Assembly (NCBI GenBank): GCA_021772335.1
Contig: JAJFMD010000005.1
Location: 124,001-188,000 of the forward strand
Origin: Chlamydiota bacterium
Lineage (GTDB): Bacteria; Chlamydiota; Chlamydiia; Chlamydiales; Rhabdochlamydiaceae
Direction: 5' to 3'
Length of the DNA: 64,000 bases
In this document: positions 18,651-28,328 of the stretch, piece by piece
How positions within the stretch are numbered: position 1 is the first letter of the stretch
How the letters are laid out: each line of letters starts with the position of its first letter
The notes under the pieces: generated by a model
Seen by the model: the letters and a program-made list of their open reading frames with translations, nothing else
What the model was told of the DNA's origin: nothing
The model's database searches: none
Made by a program: the position numbers and the translations under genes

Positions 18651-19898
18651 TTATAGTGTGGGTGATTTAATTATAACTTCGTTGCCTTCAAGCTCAATAT
18701 TGAGTTTGAGTTTTGAACCATTGGCTTTATGGAGCATAATCCGCTGCATATAGTTGCGGAAACGGTTGCGTAAATAGTCTTCTCGGAGGTTTGTCGATAA
18801 ATTCGGTTGATCATTTTCCATATGTTCAGACATTAAAAGAGAGATATAGCGATTTTCTAAAATCCTTGGATTGACAAATTGCAAAGACCAATCGAGGTTG
18901 CTTCTTTCACTTTGCGGAGAGATAAGAATTTGCATTTGTAGCATATCGCCAACGACATCGAGAAATAATGGACTCACCCCTGAAGCAAAAAGAGGCGTTT
19001 TAAGCACATCAAACGAGTGAACTTTTTCAGTTAAGGCAGTTTGTTTGATAGAGTAATTAGAATTATTACAAGTGATTGCTTCATCAAGCGTAAAAAACAA
19101 CGTGATTGGAATGGGGTTTTCAATTGGCAAAAGATCTGATCTAATAAAATCTATGCGTAATTCCTTCGCTTTAGGATCGTCAATGGTTATAGCCTTATCG
19201 GAAAGGAGGGGAACTAATATCTCTTTCCACATACGAGGAACGAAATAATTCACAACATTTTCTCTGAGAGGACTTGAATCGCAATTTATGGAATCAAGCG
19301 TATCTTTAGGAATGTCATTGAGATTAAAGGTTAATTTTACTCCCTTTGTCTTAAGATGCTTGATGATATCTTCAGGTCCTTGAACAGAGAGATAAAGACT
19401 GTATGGATAAATATCGAGATATTGATAACCCTTAGGTGCTTCACCGATAGGTTGTGTGACGATCAAAGGAATTTTGTCTTTAACAAGCTTGGTGAAATTA
19501 ATCAAAAAATTTTGATGCGATATGCGATTAATTCCTTGGTTGATATCAAATTTTTGGTTGTGACATATGAGATTTTTTTTCGTAAGATTTTCATGCCATT
19601 GATTTTCAATATTAGAAACGTCGATCACGACTTCGAGGTCATTAGGTGTAAGATCTTCAAGAAGAGCGCTTGTGCCAAAAAGATTAAGAGAGATCTTTTT
19701 ATCGAGATAACCCGCTCGATTCATCCCCTCTACAGTTTTGTGTTTAGGGACATTGATTAGCTTCACTGGTATGTTATCAATTGTAACGGTATCCGTCATG
19801 GAGTGATTGACGAGCAACCAAATAATCGGTGCGAGCATTATTGCAATTACTTTTCTTTGCCAATCGTGAATGAGGATATGTAAAAAACGGTTTTTCAA
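18651..19898 (-). CDS. cdaR: YbbR/CdaR-like regulator of diadenylate cyclase
   Basis: A 415-residue protein with a short basic N-terminus and one transmembrane helix (about 18-34, VIAIMLAPIIWLLVNHS), followed by an extracytoplasmic region. That region has several YbbR-like repeats, each opening with a hydrophobic strand and a Pro (IDNIPVKLINVP, KIPLIVTQPIGEAPKGYQ). Its start overlaps the cdaA stop by 4 nt, the usual cdaA-cdaR arrangement. CdaR in other bacteria binds CdaA at the membrane and tunes c-di-AMP output. Homology is by architecture and position; the repeats are divergent. Confidence 0.85.
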   Translation of the reverse strand: MKNRFLHILIHDWQRKVIAIMLAPIIWLLVNHSMTDTVTIDNIPVKLINVPKHKTVEGMNRAGYLDKKISLNLFGTSALLEDLTPNDLEVVIDVSNIENQWHENLTKKNLICHNQKFDINQGINRISHQNFLINFTKLVKDKIPLIVTQPIGEAPKGYQYLDIYPYSLYLSVQGPEDIIKHLKTKGVKLTFNLNDIPKDTLDSINCDSSPLRENVVNYFVPRMWKEILVPLLSDKAITIDDPKAKELRIDFIRSDLLPIENPIPITLFFTLDEAITCNNSNYSIKQTALTEKVHSFDVLKTPLFASGVSPLFLDVVGDMLQMQILISPQSERSNLDWSLQFVNPRILENRYISLLMSEHMENDQPNLSTNLREDYLRNRFRNYMQRIMLHKANGSKLKLNIELEGNEVIIKSPTL

Positions 19899-20692
19899 GT
19901 TGCATTTCCCCTTAAAACATTCAAACTAAATTTAGATTGACGTCGTTTGCGAACGGGAGCAAAAATAGAGCGAATGATCCCTTTGAATCGTTCTATTTTA
20001 AGTCCTTGAGTAATCAAACCGTCTCGTGCAATTGAAACTCTGCCTGTTTCCTCAGAAACAACAATTACAATAGCATCTGTTAACTGGCTTAAGCCTAAAG
20101 CAGCTCTGTGGCGAGTTCCGAGCATATAGGTGATTTCAGATCGATCCTCTGTTAGAGGAAGGATAGCCGAAGCTGCGGCAATCATTCTTTTTCTAATGAC
20201 AACGGCGCCATCATGAAGAGGGGAGTGGCTTGTAAAGATTGTTTCGATAAGTTGCGGGCTAAATTGAGCATCGAGCATAACTCCGCTTTTTATATATTCT
20301 TCCATGGAATGCTCATTCTCTAAAACAATCAACGCTCCTGCTTTGCGTTCTGACAGTTGATAGACTGATTGACTCAAGTCATCTAGAAATCGATCAAAAT
20401 CTCGGATGCCTCTAAATCCACGTCGTTTCAGGCTGAATTTCGATAGGGTATAGCGCAATTCGGGCTGAAATACGATTAAGATTGCGATCATTGCAACATT
20501 AGCTCCAAGAAGCATAATCTGCTTTAAGATAGGGAATCCTAGCCATGCTGATATCAAGTAAATTCCAAGAAGAGCGACAATTCCAAACATAAGATCCATC
20601 GTTCTGGTATTCCAGAAAAAGGAAAGAATGTAATTCACCATAACAGCGATGATCACGATTTCTATGAATGGAATGAATTTTTCAATCAGCAT
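19895..20692 (-). CDS. cdaA: Membrane diadenylate cyclase CdaA (DAC domain)
   Basis: Makes cyclic di-AMP from two ATP. Three transmembrane helices fill the first about 85 residues (FIPFIEIVIIAVMVNYIL and following). The DAC domain has the catalytic LHDGAVVIR (about 159-167) and the GTRHRAALGLS ATP-binding motif (about 193-203). I set the start at the ATG at 20692, preceded by AAGGGAG four bases away. This drops a 24-residue extension (start 20764) that lacks a ribosome site. It is translationally coupled to cdaR by a 4-nt overlap. I recall the ybbP-ybbR pair in this position beside cydAB in Chlamydia. Confidence 0.95.
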   Translation of the reverse strand: MLIEKFIPFIEIVIIAVMVNYILSFFWNTRTMDLMFGIVALLGIYLISAWLGFPILKQIMLLGANVAMIAILIVFQPELRYTLSKFSLKRRGFRGIRDFDRFLDDLSQSVYQLSERKAGALIVLENEHSMEEYIKSGVMLDAQFSPQLIETIFTSHSPLHDGAVVIRKRMIAAASAILPLTEDRSEITYMLGTRHRAALGLSQLTDAIVIVVSEETGRVSIARDGLITQGLKIERFKGIIRSIFAPVRKRRQSKFSLNVLRGNAT

Positions 20693-20778
20693 CTTGCTCC
20701 CTTGAAAGAAAAACATAGTCACGAAAAAACTTTTGATTCTAAGGAAAGAGGTTCTATTGCGCAATAGAGAAATAATTT

Positions 20779-21969
20779 TTAGGCGTAAGTTGTATAGACT
20801 AAGGCTTTATGGTCAGAAAGGGAGCTGTCCGGCTTCCGAAGATCATAAGTTGAAAGTAAGTTAAGGTCTTGAATTTTTAACTCTTTATTCTCTCTTAAGA
20901 GAGCATAATCGAGAATCTCATACTTTCCATCCTTGGGCTTAATATTCTTTTCCAACATCTCATTTAGAGCTTCTGTACAAGTGATGTCTTGTTCCAAAGA
21001 AGAGTTAGGGTATGCTCTCTTATATAGATCAGCATATCCTTTTTGAATCAAATCAGCATATTCCTGTTTACTGTCTTTATAGCGATCGATATTTAGATCA
21101 CCGATCAAATAGCAAGGTTTACCATTTTTAACTTGATCCATCTTTGTTTCGATTTCTTGAATTTGTTTTTCACGCACTTCGCGATCTTTTGCACTAGCAT
21201 GGGGATGTAGATGTGTAAAAAAGTAGTTTGCTAGCGGTGTTTCTAACTGGAAGAAACCCCGTTTTGTAAACCACTGACCACCATAGCCACGTGTTTTGAA
21301 AAAATTAAACTCAGGCATGCGTTCCAATCGACCGCGGTAAGCGACCATTAATCCACTTTCTATCCCAATGGAATTGGGACCAATATCGACAAAAAAGTGG
21401 TGAAACTGATCCTTTAATAGTTTACTAATACGATACGATGTCATACGACTCATTTCGCTGAGAAAAAGAATGTTGGGGTTTTGGTCTTTAATAAAATTTG
21501 TCAGATCTTTAATGCGGAAACGCGCTGGCATTACCCCGCCATAAGGAATCGGTAGCCCGCCAGACATCATACACACATTAAGATGAAGGACTTTCTCTTT
21601 ATCGATGATTGAAATGGGCTCTGCTTTTCCACGAAGATAGTTGTAGTGTCTAGAGTTTAGCCTGTTACCAATTGCTGTTAAAATCGAGTTAATCAAATAG
21701 AGTGGAATAGAGATAACCGACAACGTTATAGCACCACACATCATGAAGATGCGTTTAAAAACCTCAAGCGTTTTTGATTTACATTGCCCATATGTTCCAG
21801 GTTTTAAGGGCATAGCCACACGCGTGAGCATCTCATGAGTAGACCAAAAAGGGACTTGGCAAAGCGTTGCGAAGCGCGTGATGTTTTGACCCGTCCTAAT
21901 CTTACATGGAGTTTTTAGTTCTCCACCTATAAGAGCACTAGGGTTTTTTGTAGCTAAAGGAGTCGTCAT
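20779..21969 (-). CDS. Endonuclease/exonuclease/phosphatase-fold protein with N-terminal membrane segment
   Basis: About 396 residues. A hydrophobic helix (about 73-98, MCGAITLSVISIPLYLINSIL) precedes a metal-dependent EEP domain. Motifs in order: LNVCMMSGG, the metal ligand in FLSEMS (E about 171), THLHPH (about 244), GDLNID (about 274), DYALLR, and terminal SDHK (about 386). This set is shared by neutral sphingomyelinases, nucleases and inositol phosphatases. The HLHPH and the membrane segment favour a sphingomyelinase-like phosphodiesterase, but substrate cannot be assigned. The start is the ATG at 21969, four codons inside a longer TTG reading. It sits between cdaA and cydA and is divergent from cydA. 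Confidence 0.82.
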   Translation of the reverse strand: MTTPLATKNPSALIGGELKTPCKIRTGQNITRFATLCQVPFWSTHEMLTRVAMPLKPGTYGQCKSKTLEVFKRIFMMCGAITLSVISIPLYLINSILTAIGNRLNSRHYNYLRGKAEPISIIDKEKVLHLNVCMMSGGLPIPYGGVMPARFRIKDLTNFIKDQNPNILFLSEMSRMTSYRISKLLKDQFHHFFVDIGPNSIGIESGLMVAYRGRLERMPEFNFFKTRGYGGQWFTKRGFFQLETPLANYFFTHLHPHASAKDREVREKQIQEIETKMDQVKNGKPCYLIGDLNIDRYKDSKQEYADLIQKGYADLYKRAYPNSSLEQDITCTEALNEMLEKNIKPKDGKYEILDYALLRENKELKIQDLNLLSTYDLRKPDSSLSDHKALVYTTYA

Positions 21970-22098
21970 TTTTCTTCTCAAGGTTAGAAGAATAAAAATA
22001 TATCCGAGTATGCATAGAAAAATTTAATGATGTACATGAAAAAAACGATTGATGCTATAAAGTCATAAGAAAAAAATTCACTATGGGAATCTAAGAAA

Positions 22099-23487
22099 AT
22101 GGATGCTCTATTTCTTTCGCGATGTCAGTTTGGTCTACACAGCGCTTTTCACTATATTTATCCTCCATTAAGTATTGGTCTTGGGCTGATACTTGTTGTG
22201 ATGGAAGGCATGTATATCAAAACCAAAAATCCTGCTTATAAGGAGATGACAAAGTTTTGGGTGAAAGTCTTTGCTTTGACATTTGCTCTTGGTGTTGCGA
22301 CAGGACTTGTGCAAATTTTTGGATTTGGTACTAACTGGGCGCGCTACTCCCGTTTTGTCGGTGATGTATTTGGTAGTGCACTCGGAGCTGAAGGGATCTT
22401 CGCTTTTTTTCTAGAAGCAGGCTTTTTAGGCGTTGTGCTTTTTGGTTGGGATCGGGTCAAACCCGGCGTGCACTATCTCTCTACAATTCTCGTCGCTTGC
22501 GGGGCGCATTTTAGTGCAGTGTGGATTGTCGTAGCAAACTCATGGATGCAAACGCCCGCTGGATATGAAATTGTAGGAGAGGGAGATAAGGCTCATGCAG
22601 TTGTGACTGACTTCTGGACGATGATTTTTAACCACTCCTCTGTCGATCGTATTGTTCATGTTATCATAGGCTGTTGGCTAGCCGGTGCTTTTCTTGTGAT
22701 TAGCGTCAGCGCCTATTATATGATTCGCAAGCGCCATCTTAAATTCGCACATACCTCAATGCATATTGCTCTCATTGTTGCTGCTGTTACCGTAGTTTTG
22801 CAGTTGATTTCAGCTGATAGCTCTGCTCGAACTGTGACTAAATATCAGCCAGCAAAACTTGCTGCAATGGAAGGGTTATATGAAACCCAACCCAACGCCC
22901 CAATGGCTATTATTGGCTATGCTGATAATGAAAAGAAAGAAGTGATAGGACTTAAAGTTCCAAGTTTATTAAGCGTTTTGGCCTACCGCAATCCCGATGC
23001 CGTAGTGACTGGCCTCAATGAGTTTCCCGAAAGTGACTGGCCCAATGTTCCTATGGTTTTTCAGACCTATCATATAATGATCTATGCTTGGGGTGGAATG
23101 TTTCTACTTACGTTCCTTTCCATCATTTATTGGATGCGTAAAAAACTCGAACAGGCACGCTGGCTCTTATGGCCACTTGTATTTTCCGTTGTTTTGCCGC
23201 AAATTGCCAATATGGCCGGTTGGTTTACAGCCGAAATGGGTAGACAACCGTGGATTGTGTATAATGTTTTACGTACAAGCCAGGGACTTTCAACGAATAT
23301 CAATACTGCACAAGTCGCTGGATCGATTACGATGTTTCTCATTATTTTCGCCCTATTGTTCGTTCTTTTTATCTACCTGCTTAATTATAAAATCCATCAC
23401 GGTCCCGATGATCCTGATCATGCAGAAATTGATAGAGAACCAATTTATACAGATCCCTTTCAACAGCTAAAAAATGAGGAGACTTAA
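22099..23487 (+). CDS. cydA: Cytochrome bd ubiquinol oxidase subunit I
   Basis: Haem- and quinol-binding subunit of the high-affinity terminal oxidase in the inner membrane. At 462 residues it is the short-Q-loop type. Visible are the haem-ligand His in [11 protein letters not shown] (H18), the conserved GRQPW (about 382-386) and many hydrophobic helices ending in a polar tail. It is followed 2 bp later by cydB, so the two are co-translated. Its presence suggests respiration under low oxygen inside the host. Confidence 0.97.
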   Translation: MDALFLSRCQFGLHSAFHYIYPPLSIGLGLILVVMEGMYIKTKNPAYKEMTKFWVKVFALTFALGVATGLVQIFGFGTNWARYSRFVGDVFGSALGAEGIFAFFLEAGFLGVVLFGWDRVKPGVHYLSTILVACGAHFSAVWIVVANSWMQTPAGYEIVGEGDKAHAVVTDFWTMIFNHSSVDRIVHVIIGCWLAGAFLVISVSAYYMIRKRHLKFAHTSMHIALIVAAVTVVLQLISADSSARTVTKYQPAKLAAMEGLYETQPNAPMAIIGYADNEKKEVIGLKVPSLLSVLAYRNPDAVVTGLNEFPESDWPNVPMVFQTYHIMIYAWGGMFLLTFLSIIYWMRKKLEQARWLLWPLVFSVVLPQIANMAGWFTAEMGRQPWIVYNVLRTSQGLSTNINTAQVAGSITMFLIIFALLFVLFIYLLNYKIHHGPDDPDHAEIDREPIYTDPFQQLKNEET

Positions 23488-23489
23488 AA

Positions 23490-24518
23490 ATGACACAAGA
23501 AGGCTTAGCGATTTTTTGGTTCTTCATTATTGGAGTATCCGTCGTTTTTTATACTGTTCTAGATGGGTTTGATCTCGGAGTTGGGATTATTCATCTTTTT
23601 TCCAAGAAAGACGAAGATCGTCGTATTTTTCTCAATGCGATCGGTCCTGTTTGGGATGGAAATGAAGTGTGGCTAGTAATCATACTCGGTGGATTGCTAG
23701 CGGGTTTTCCTCCTGTATTTTCTACGTTGCTCTCCTCATTTTATTTAATTAGTATTTCTCTTGTTGCCTGTTTAATCTTTCGTGCAGTAGCGATTGAATT
23801 TCGCAGTAAGCAGGAGTCTCCTCGTTGGCGCAAGACTTGGGATGTCGTCTTTTCGTTTGCGAGTCTTTTCATCGCTTTTATTATTGGACTTATCCTTGGC
23901 AATCTCGTTCAAGGAATACCTTTAAATGCAGAAGGGGATTTTATTGGAAGCATTAGCGATTTCTTCACACCTTACCCCATTTTAATTGGGATACTTGCAA
24001 TTGCACTTTTTGCGATGCATGGTGCGATCTTTCTAACAATGAAAACAGAAGGGCAATTGCACGACGATCTACGTAGTTGGATCAATCCCTGTATTATGGT
24101 TTTTGTCATTCTCTATATTGTGACAACAGTTGTTACACTGCTCTATTTCCCTCACATGACAGCAACGATGAAGAAATATCCTTATTTCTTTGCCCTAGGT
24201 ATTTTAGCATTGTTTGCTATCGCAAATATACCGCGTGAAATTCATAAAGGAAATGATGGAAGAGCTTTTATCTCCTCTTGTGCTGGTATTACGCTTTTTA
24301 TTTCACTATTTGCTATTGGCAATTTCCCTGTGCTGATCCGTTCAAGTGTGATGCCAAATCAAAACAGCCTAACCCTCTATAACTCAGGATCATCATTCCT
24401 GACCTATAAGGTACTTTTTATCATCGTCCTAATTGGCATTCCGCTTGTTCTAGGCTATGGCTTTTTTGTCTACCGTCTCTTCCGTGGCAAAGTGCGCCTC
24501 GGCCCTACCAGCTATTAA
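23490..24518 (+). CDS. cydB: Cytochrome bd ubiquinol oxidase subunit II
   Basis: Partner membrane subunit of CydA. It has 342 residues and about eight hydrophobic helices. The N-terminal FDLGVG and the WDGNEVWLV motif (about 54-62) are diagnostic. It starts 2 bp after cydA and ends just before a strong terminator hairpin, so cydAB forms a closed two-gene unit. No cydX-like or cydDC gene is seen nearby. Confidence 0.96.
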   Translation: MTQEGLAIFWFFIIGVSVVFYTVLDGFDLGVGIIHLFSKKDEDRRIFLNAIGPVWDGNEVWLVIILGGLLAGFPPVFSTLLSSFYLISISLVACLIFRAVAIEFRSKQESPRWRKTWDVVFSFASLFIAFIIGLILGNLVQGIPLNAEGDFIGSISDFFTPYPILIGILAIALFAMHGAIFLTMKTEGQLHDDLRSWINPCIMVFVILYIVTTVVTLLYFPHMTATMKKYPYFFALGILALFAIANIPREIHKGNDGRAFISSCAGITLFISLFAIGNFPVLIRSSVMPNQNSLTLYNSGSSFLTYKVLFIIVLIGIPLVLGYGFFVYRLFRGKVRLGPTSY

Positions 24519-24526
24519 TACTTACT

Positions 24527-24568
24527 AAGCGATCACACCATCTTATTAAGAATGTATGATCGCTTTTT
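24527..24568 (+). terminator. Rho-independent terminator after cydB
   Basis: A perfect 9-bp stem (AAGCGATCA / TGATCGCTT) with a 21-nt loop, followed by TTT, starts 9 bp after the cydB stop. The position fits termination of cydAB before the convergent LRR gene. Confidence 0.75.
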
Positions 24569-24598
24569 GATGGGCTTTGATTCATTTTGAGTGAATAA

Positions 24599-26560
24599 TT
24601 AAATTAATCTAGTAATAACTTCTACGTTACGCCTTTGAAGAGATTCAATTGCAGCGCGATTATCATTGGTTAGATTGTCAACAGTAACTTCTAAGATGAT
24701 ACCGTTAATTGCGCCGCGACAGCCCAAAATTATCACCTTAGAGAGTTTAGGAAGAGAGACAAGGACCTTAAAGCTTCGAATGTAATAGCATTTTTCGAAA
24801 TCTAAATAGGAGAGTTTAGGATGGTTTTCTAATGGGCTAATGTCTCTTATATTAGAGTATTTAAGTATAAGAGAGGAGAGATGAGGTAGGGATTTTACGA
24901 AGCGAATATCGCGTAATTGAGGAATGCCTGAGATATCTAAATATGAAATGTTAGTGAGAACGCTTAAAACATTTAAATTATATAGTTTATTGCAATAACT
25001 GAGATCGAGGACCTGAAGTTTTTTAAGCGAGCCTATTGCAGAAATGTCAGGTTGCCAACCGATATTCTCTAATATTAAATTTGTAAAAATAGCTGCAACG
25101 CTAGAATCTAATCGAGTAAAACAACCGCAAAGATGGAGCGTACGGAGATTAGGGAGATCATTCAAAAAATTGGCATTGCTTACTCCTATGCACCTGTTGA
25201 GATCAAGGTATGAAAGATTTTTAAGAGATTTCAAGAAACTTAAATCATTGATGTGTCGAGGAAATAGAGTGAATTGAAAATTACTAAGATCAAGATGAGT
25301 GAGATCTGTAAGATTTGATAGGAAAAGATAGTTTCTTACTTTTATGCAGCTATTTTGTAAATATAGTTTAGAAAGTTTAGTCAGTGATCGTAGCGATTCA
25401 GGATTGGCGATATCAGGACATTTTGAAAGATCTAGAGAGGTGAGATTAGTGAGTAGTGCTAATGCACTAATATCTTCTAAAGAAGGCAATCCCGAAAGAT
25501 TTAAAGAGGTGAGATTGCGGAGTTGGGAAAGGAAGCAAATATTAAAGATTTTTTTGCACCCTGATATATTAAGAGAAGTGAGGGTATTTAAATTGCGTGG
25601 GAGCATAAGAATGCTTATGTGTGCATAGTTGGAAAGATCTAGAGAAGTCAGCATATCAAAACTTTCAAGAAAGGTGAAATCTGTGATTTGTGTACATCCT
25701 GAAAGATTTAGAGTTGTAAGATTATGTAGTCTCGAAAGAGGGCTAAAATCAGCGATGTGATGACAGCATTTAAGATTAAGAGAAGAGAGCCTGTGCAAAC
25801 GTGAAAAGCAGCTTATGTCAGTAATTTGCTCACAACCTGAAATATTTAGCGATGTGAGAGTAGGGATTTTTTCGACAATTTGATTTAGCCCTGCATCGGT
25901 AATTTGAGTGTGAGAAACATCTAAAGAAGTGAGCTTTTCTAAGCGGGAAATACAACTAAAATCAGTAATGCCCTCACAATGTGGAATACCAAGCGATGTG
26001 AGATTGGGGAATTGATCAATGATTTCTTCTAGCTTTGCATCTGAAAGGTAAAGATGGGATAGGTAGAGGGAAGTGAGCTTAGGAGTAAGCGCAAGAATTT
26101 CTTGTCGTTGAATATATGTGACTTTTATCTGTGAGAGATCGAGGGAAGTAAGGTTAGGACATAGATGATGAATATTTTTGAGTTCAGTGTAGGTGAATCC
26201 CGTTTTAGGAAGATCAATCGATCGAATGTTTCCAAGCCCTTTACCTGGATTGGAGTCTGTTTTTTTGATCTGTTGTGAGAAATTAGAAGCGGATAGATCG
26301 AGATTTTGCGTTGTTAGATAGAATTGCAGTTCAGAGTAGCTTAGTGATGTTTTATTTAGAAAAGCTGCGCGGATACAGTTCGCTGATGTTTCAGAGGCAG
26401 GTTTTTGAGTTCCTAAGGCAGTTAAGACATTAAGCATACTTTCAGGATCGAGATATCCGTTGATGCCAGCTAGAACTTCTGCTGGTATATCGACGACCTT
26501 TCCATCCGGTCTAAATCCGTCGAGTCTTACATTAAATCCCGCGTATGCTGTAATAGCCAT
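24599..26560 (-). CDS. Long F-box-like LRR protein, candidate effector
   Basis: A 653-residue member of the same family as the 4-8 kb cluster, located alone about 16 kb away. The N-terminus has YAGFNVRLDG, then an F-box-like IPAEVLAGINGYLDPESML (about 25-43). From about residue 110 to the end are roughly 20 LRRs, many of the Cys type (LNISGCEQITD, LNLKCCHHIAD, LNLSGCTQITD). No membrane segment is seen at the C-terminus. The ribosome site is weak. It is convergent with cydB, separated by the terminator. The combined F-box and LRR-CC layout mirrors eukaryotic FBXL substrate receptors; secretion into the host is inferred, not shown. Confidence 0.88.
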   Translation of the reverse strand: MAITAYAGFNVRLDGFRPDGKVVDIPAEVLAGINGYLDPESMLNVLTALGTQKPASETSANCIRAAFLNKTSLSYSELQFYLTTQNLDLSASNFSQQIKKTDSNPGKGLGNIRSIDLPKTGFTYTELKNIHHLCPNLTSLDLSQIKVTYIQRQEILALTPKLTSLYLSHLYLSDAKLEEIIDQFPNLTSLGIPHCEGITDFSCISRLEKLTSLDVSHTQITDAGLNQIVEKIPTLTSLNISGCEQITDISCFSRLHRLSSLNLKCCHHIADFSPLSRLHNLTTLNLSGCTQITDFTFLESFDMLTSLDLSNYAHISILMLPRNLNTLTSLNISGCKKIFNICFLSQLRNLTSLNLSGLPSLEDISALALLTNLTSLDLSKCPDIANPESLRSLTKLSKLYLQNSCIKVRNYLFLSNLTDLTHLDLSNFQFTLFPRHINDLSFLKSLKNLSYLDLNRCIGVSNANFLNDLPNLRTLHLCGCFTRLDSSVAAIFTNLILENIGWQPDISAIGSLKKLQVLDLSYCNKLYNLNVLSVLTNISYLDISGIPQLRDIRFVKSLPHLSSLILKYSNIRDISPLENHPKLSYLDFEKCYYIRSFKVLVSLPKLSKVIILGCRGAINGIILEVTVDNLTNDNRAAIESLQRRNVEVITRLI

Positions 26561-26642
26561 ATTTCGCTTTAAAATTATTTATAATAAGCATTAATTATAA
26601 ATGCTGTTTTAATTTTAAATCAATGATTTAGTTTGGTCTGGA

Positions 26643-27239
26643 TTAGTCAGTGATATTAGGAAAGCCGACAACTTTTTTGTAGCAGAGGATGAGGTGGTCG
26701 ACGCCGCCCATTGCTCTGTGAGGTTTGGCTTCTGAGGGGATGCCGTACTTTTTGGCGATTTTATCTTTAGTGAAACCGTTTTTCCAGGGGAGTTCAGCGG
26801 GATTTGCTCTACCTTCTTTGATGCCGAGTGCCCAAAACATTGAAGCGAGATCGAGCCAGTGATAGGGCCATTGTAGATGTTCTTGCATCTTCACATCGAT
26901 TAGTTTGGAAAAGAACCCGCGGTCAAAAGAGGGGTTTTGGCAAATATATGCCGCTTCTCCGCGCTTGATATTGTGCTTTTCAAAATGGTTTTGAATTTGT
27001 TCAATCACAACAGAAGCTTTGGGGGCATCGGCGATATCTTCCCAAGAGCGGCCGTTCACTTTAAGACTATCACGATCGCTGAGCTGCCAAGCAGATTCAT
27101 CGATGGCAATATACGACTCATAGCTGCTTAAACATTCACCACTATTGACATCGACAATTCTAAAAGCGATGTCGATAATATGATGTTTAAAAAGATCTAG
27201 ACCATTCGTTTCGGTATCAAAAAATAGCGCTTTCATCAT
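26643..27239 (-). CDS. DnaQ-like 3'-5' exonuclease (DEDDh family)
   Basis: About 198 residues forming a single RNase H-fold exonuclease domain. ExoI is FFDTETNG (DxE metal ligands, about 6-13), ExoII is around NPSFDRGFF (Asp about 107), and ExoIII is HRAMGGVDH (His and Asp about 176-184). It could be a proofreading epsilon subunit or a stand-alone DNA/RNA exonuclease; there is no polymerase gene nearby. The ATG at 27239 is preceded by GGAG; a GTG two codons earlier is also possible. Confidence 0.88.
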   Translation of the reverse strand: MMKALFFDTETNGLDLFKHHIIDIAFRIVDVNSGECLSSYESYIAIDESAWQLSDRDSLKVNGRSWEDIADAPKASVVIEQIQNHFEKHNIKRGEAAYICQNPSFDRGFFSKLIDVKMQEHLQWPYHWLDLASMFWALGIKEGRANPAELPWKNGFTKDKIAKKYGIPSEAKPHRAMGGVDHLILCYKKVVGFPNITD

Positions 27240-27330
27240 CTCCACTCCCGTTAATCTTTATTTTACAGTAAAAATTAATTTTTCCAATCCCTGTTTTCTG
27301 CTATAGATAAAAATAAAACGGAGATTAGGT

Positions 27331-27795
27331 ATGGAAGTTAATACAGGTATGACAAAAAACGTGCAGGAGCAAATTGGCAAGAAGCTCTACCATTTACTTG
27401 CCGATACATATCTCCTTTATGTCAAAACACACAATTTTCATTGGAATATCAAAGGTCCACGCTTTTTTGGTTTGCATAAAGCTTTTGAAGAGCAGTATGA
27501 AGAGCTCGCTGGCGCTGTCGATGAAGTTGCAGAGCGTATTCGCGCTTTAGGACTTTATGTCGATGCTTCCTTTGAGGCCTTTAAAAAAGAGGCGGGTTTG
27601 AAAGAAGCTACCGGCCTGGTGGATGAGGAGCAGATGATTGAGCTGCTCTTATCTGATCATGAGCATATCATTTGTGAAGCGCGTGAGCTTGGCATTTTTG
27701 CTGATAAACATGCGGATCATGCTACTGTGGATATGATAGGGCGCAGGCTTAATGTTCATGAAAAGCTAGCTTGGATGCTCCGCTCGCATTTATAA
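27331..27795 (+). CDS. dps: Dps-family ferritin-like protein
   Basis: A 154-residue four-helix protein that oxidises and stores iron and protects DNA. The ferroxidase signature THNFHWNIKGPRFFGLHKAF (about 34-53) is complete, followed by EEQYEELAGAVDEVAERIRALG. The N-terminal tail is short and has only one Lys, so DNA binding is uncertain. GGAG lies 8 bp before the ATG. It is divergent from the exonuclease gene. Confidence 0.94.
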   Translation: MEVNTGMTKNVQEQIGKKLYHLLADTYLLYVKTHNFHWNIKGPRFFGLHKAFEEQYEELAGAVDEVAERIRALGLYVDASFEAFKKEAGLKEATGLVDEEQMIELLLSDHEHIICEARELGIFADKHADHATVDMIGRRLNVHEKLAWMLRSHL

Positions 27796-27899
27796 CCAGT
27801 TTGGAAGGCTGAGTGGTAATAAAATATTTACTACGTTATTTCTTTTACTGATCTAAATGATGTTTTGTGCTAATTTGTTTCTTTTATAAAGAGATAAAT

Positions 27900-28328
27900 A
27901 TGTCATTGCCACGTCAAAAGCATCGAGAGATCGTTTTTCAGCTGCTTTTTAGCATCGATTTTACCTCAATTGAGGAAAAAGATATGATTGTTATGCTAGA
28001 AAAGCAACTAAAAGTGTCAAAGAAAAATTTATTTAATGCTCTTGAGCAAGCTCAGCAGGTCTCTAATATGAAAGATCAGCTCGATCAAAAAATTGCTGAT
28101 GCTAGCGAATCTTACTCTATTAAGCAGATTCATCGAATTGAGATGATTATTATGCGATTATCTCTCTATGAAATGCACCACACCGATGTGCCGCCTAAAG
28201 TGGCTGTCGATGAAGCCTTGCGTCTTGCACGTAAATTTTCAACGGAACAGAGCGTCCGCTTTGTTAACGGCATCTTAAATACTCTGATGAAAGAGGTCTC
28301 TGATGCCACACTCTCTGTTGCAGAGTGA
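27900..28328 (+). CDS. nusB: Transcription antitermination factor NusB
   Basis: RNA-binding helical protein of rRNA antitermination complexes. 142 residues from the ATG at 27900, which follows AAAGAG; the frame also opens earlier at 27867 but without a ribosome site. The N-terminal PRQKHREIVFQLLFSID and C-terminal DEALRLARKFSTEQSVRFVNGIL are characteristic of NusB. It overlaps murB by 26 bp, so the two are likely coupled. I recall nusB next to murB in Chlamydia as well. Confidence 0.95.
   Translation: MSLPRQKHREIVFQLLFSIDFTSIEEKDMIVMLEKQLKVSKKNLFNALEQAQQVSNMKDQLDQKIADASESYSIKQIHRIEMIIMRLSLYEMHHTDVPPKVAVDEALRLARKFSTEQSVRFVNGILNTLMKEVSDATLSVAE

Noticed and set aside
19356-19760. 134-codon plus-strand frame inside cdaR
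   Set aside because: Antisense to cdaR, with no recognisable domain.
23084-23470. 128-codon plus-strand frame inside cydA
   Set aside because: Lies fully within the cydA frame, with no ribosome site and no family signal.
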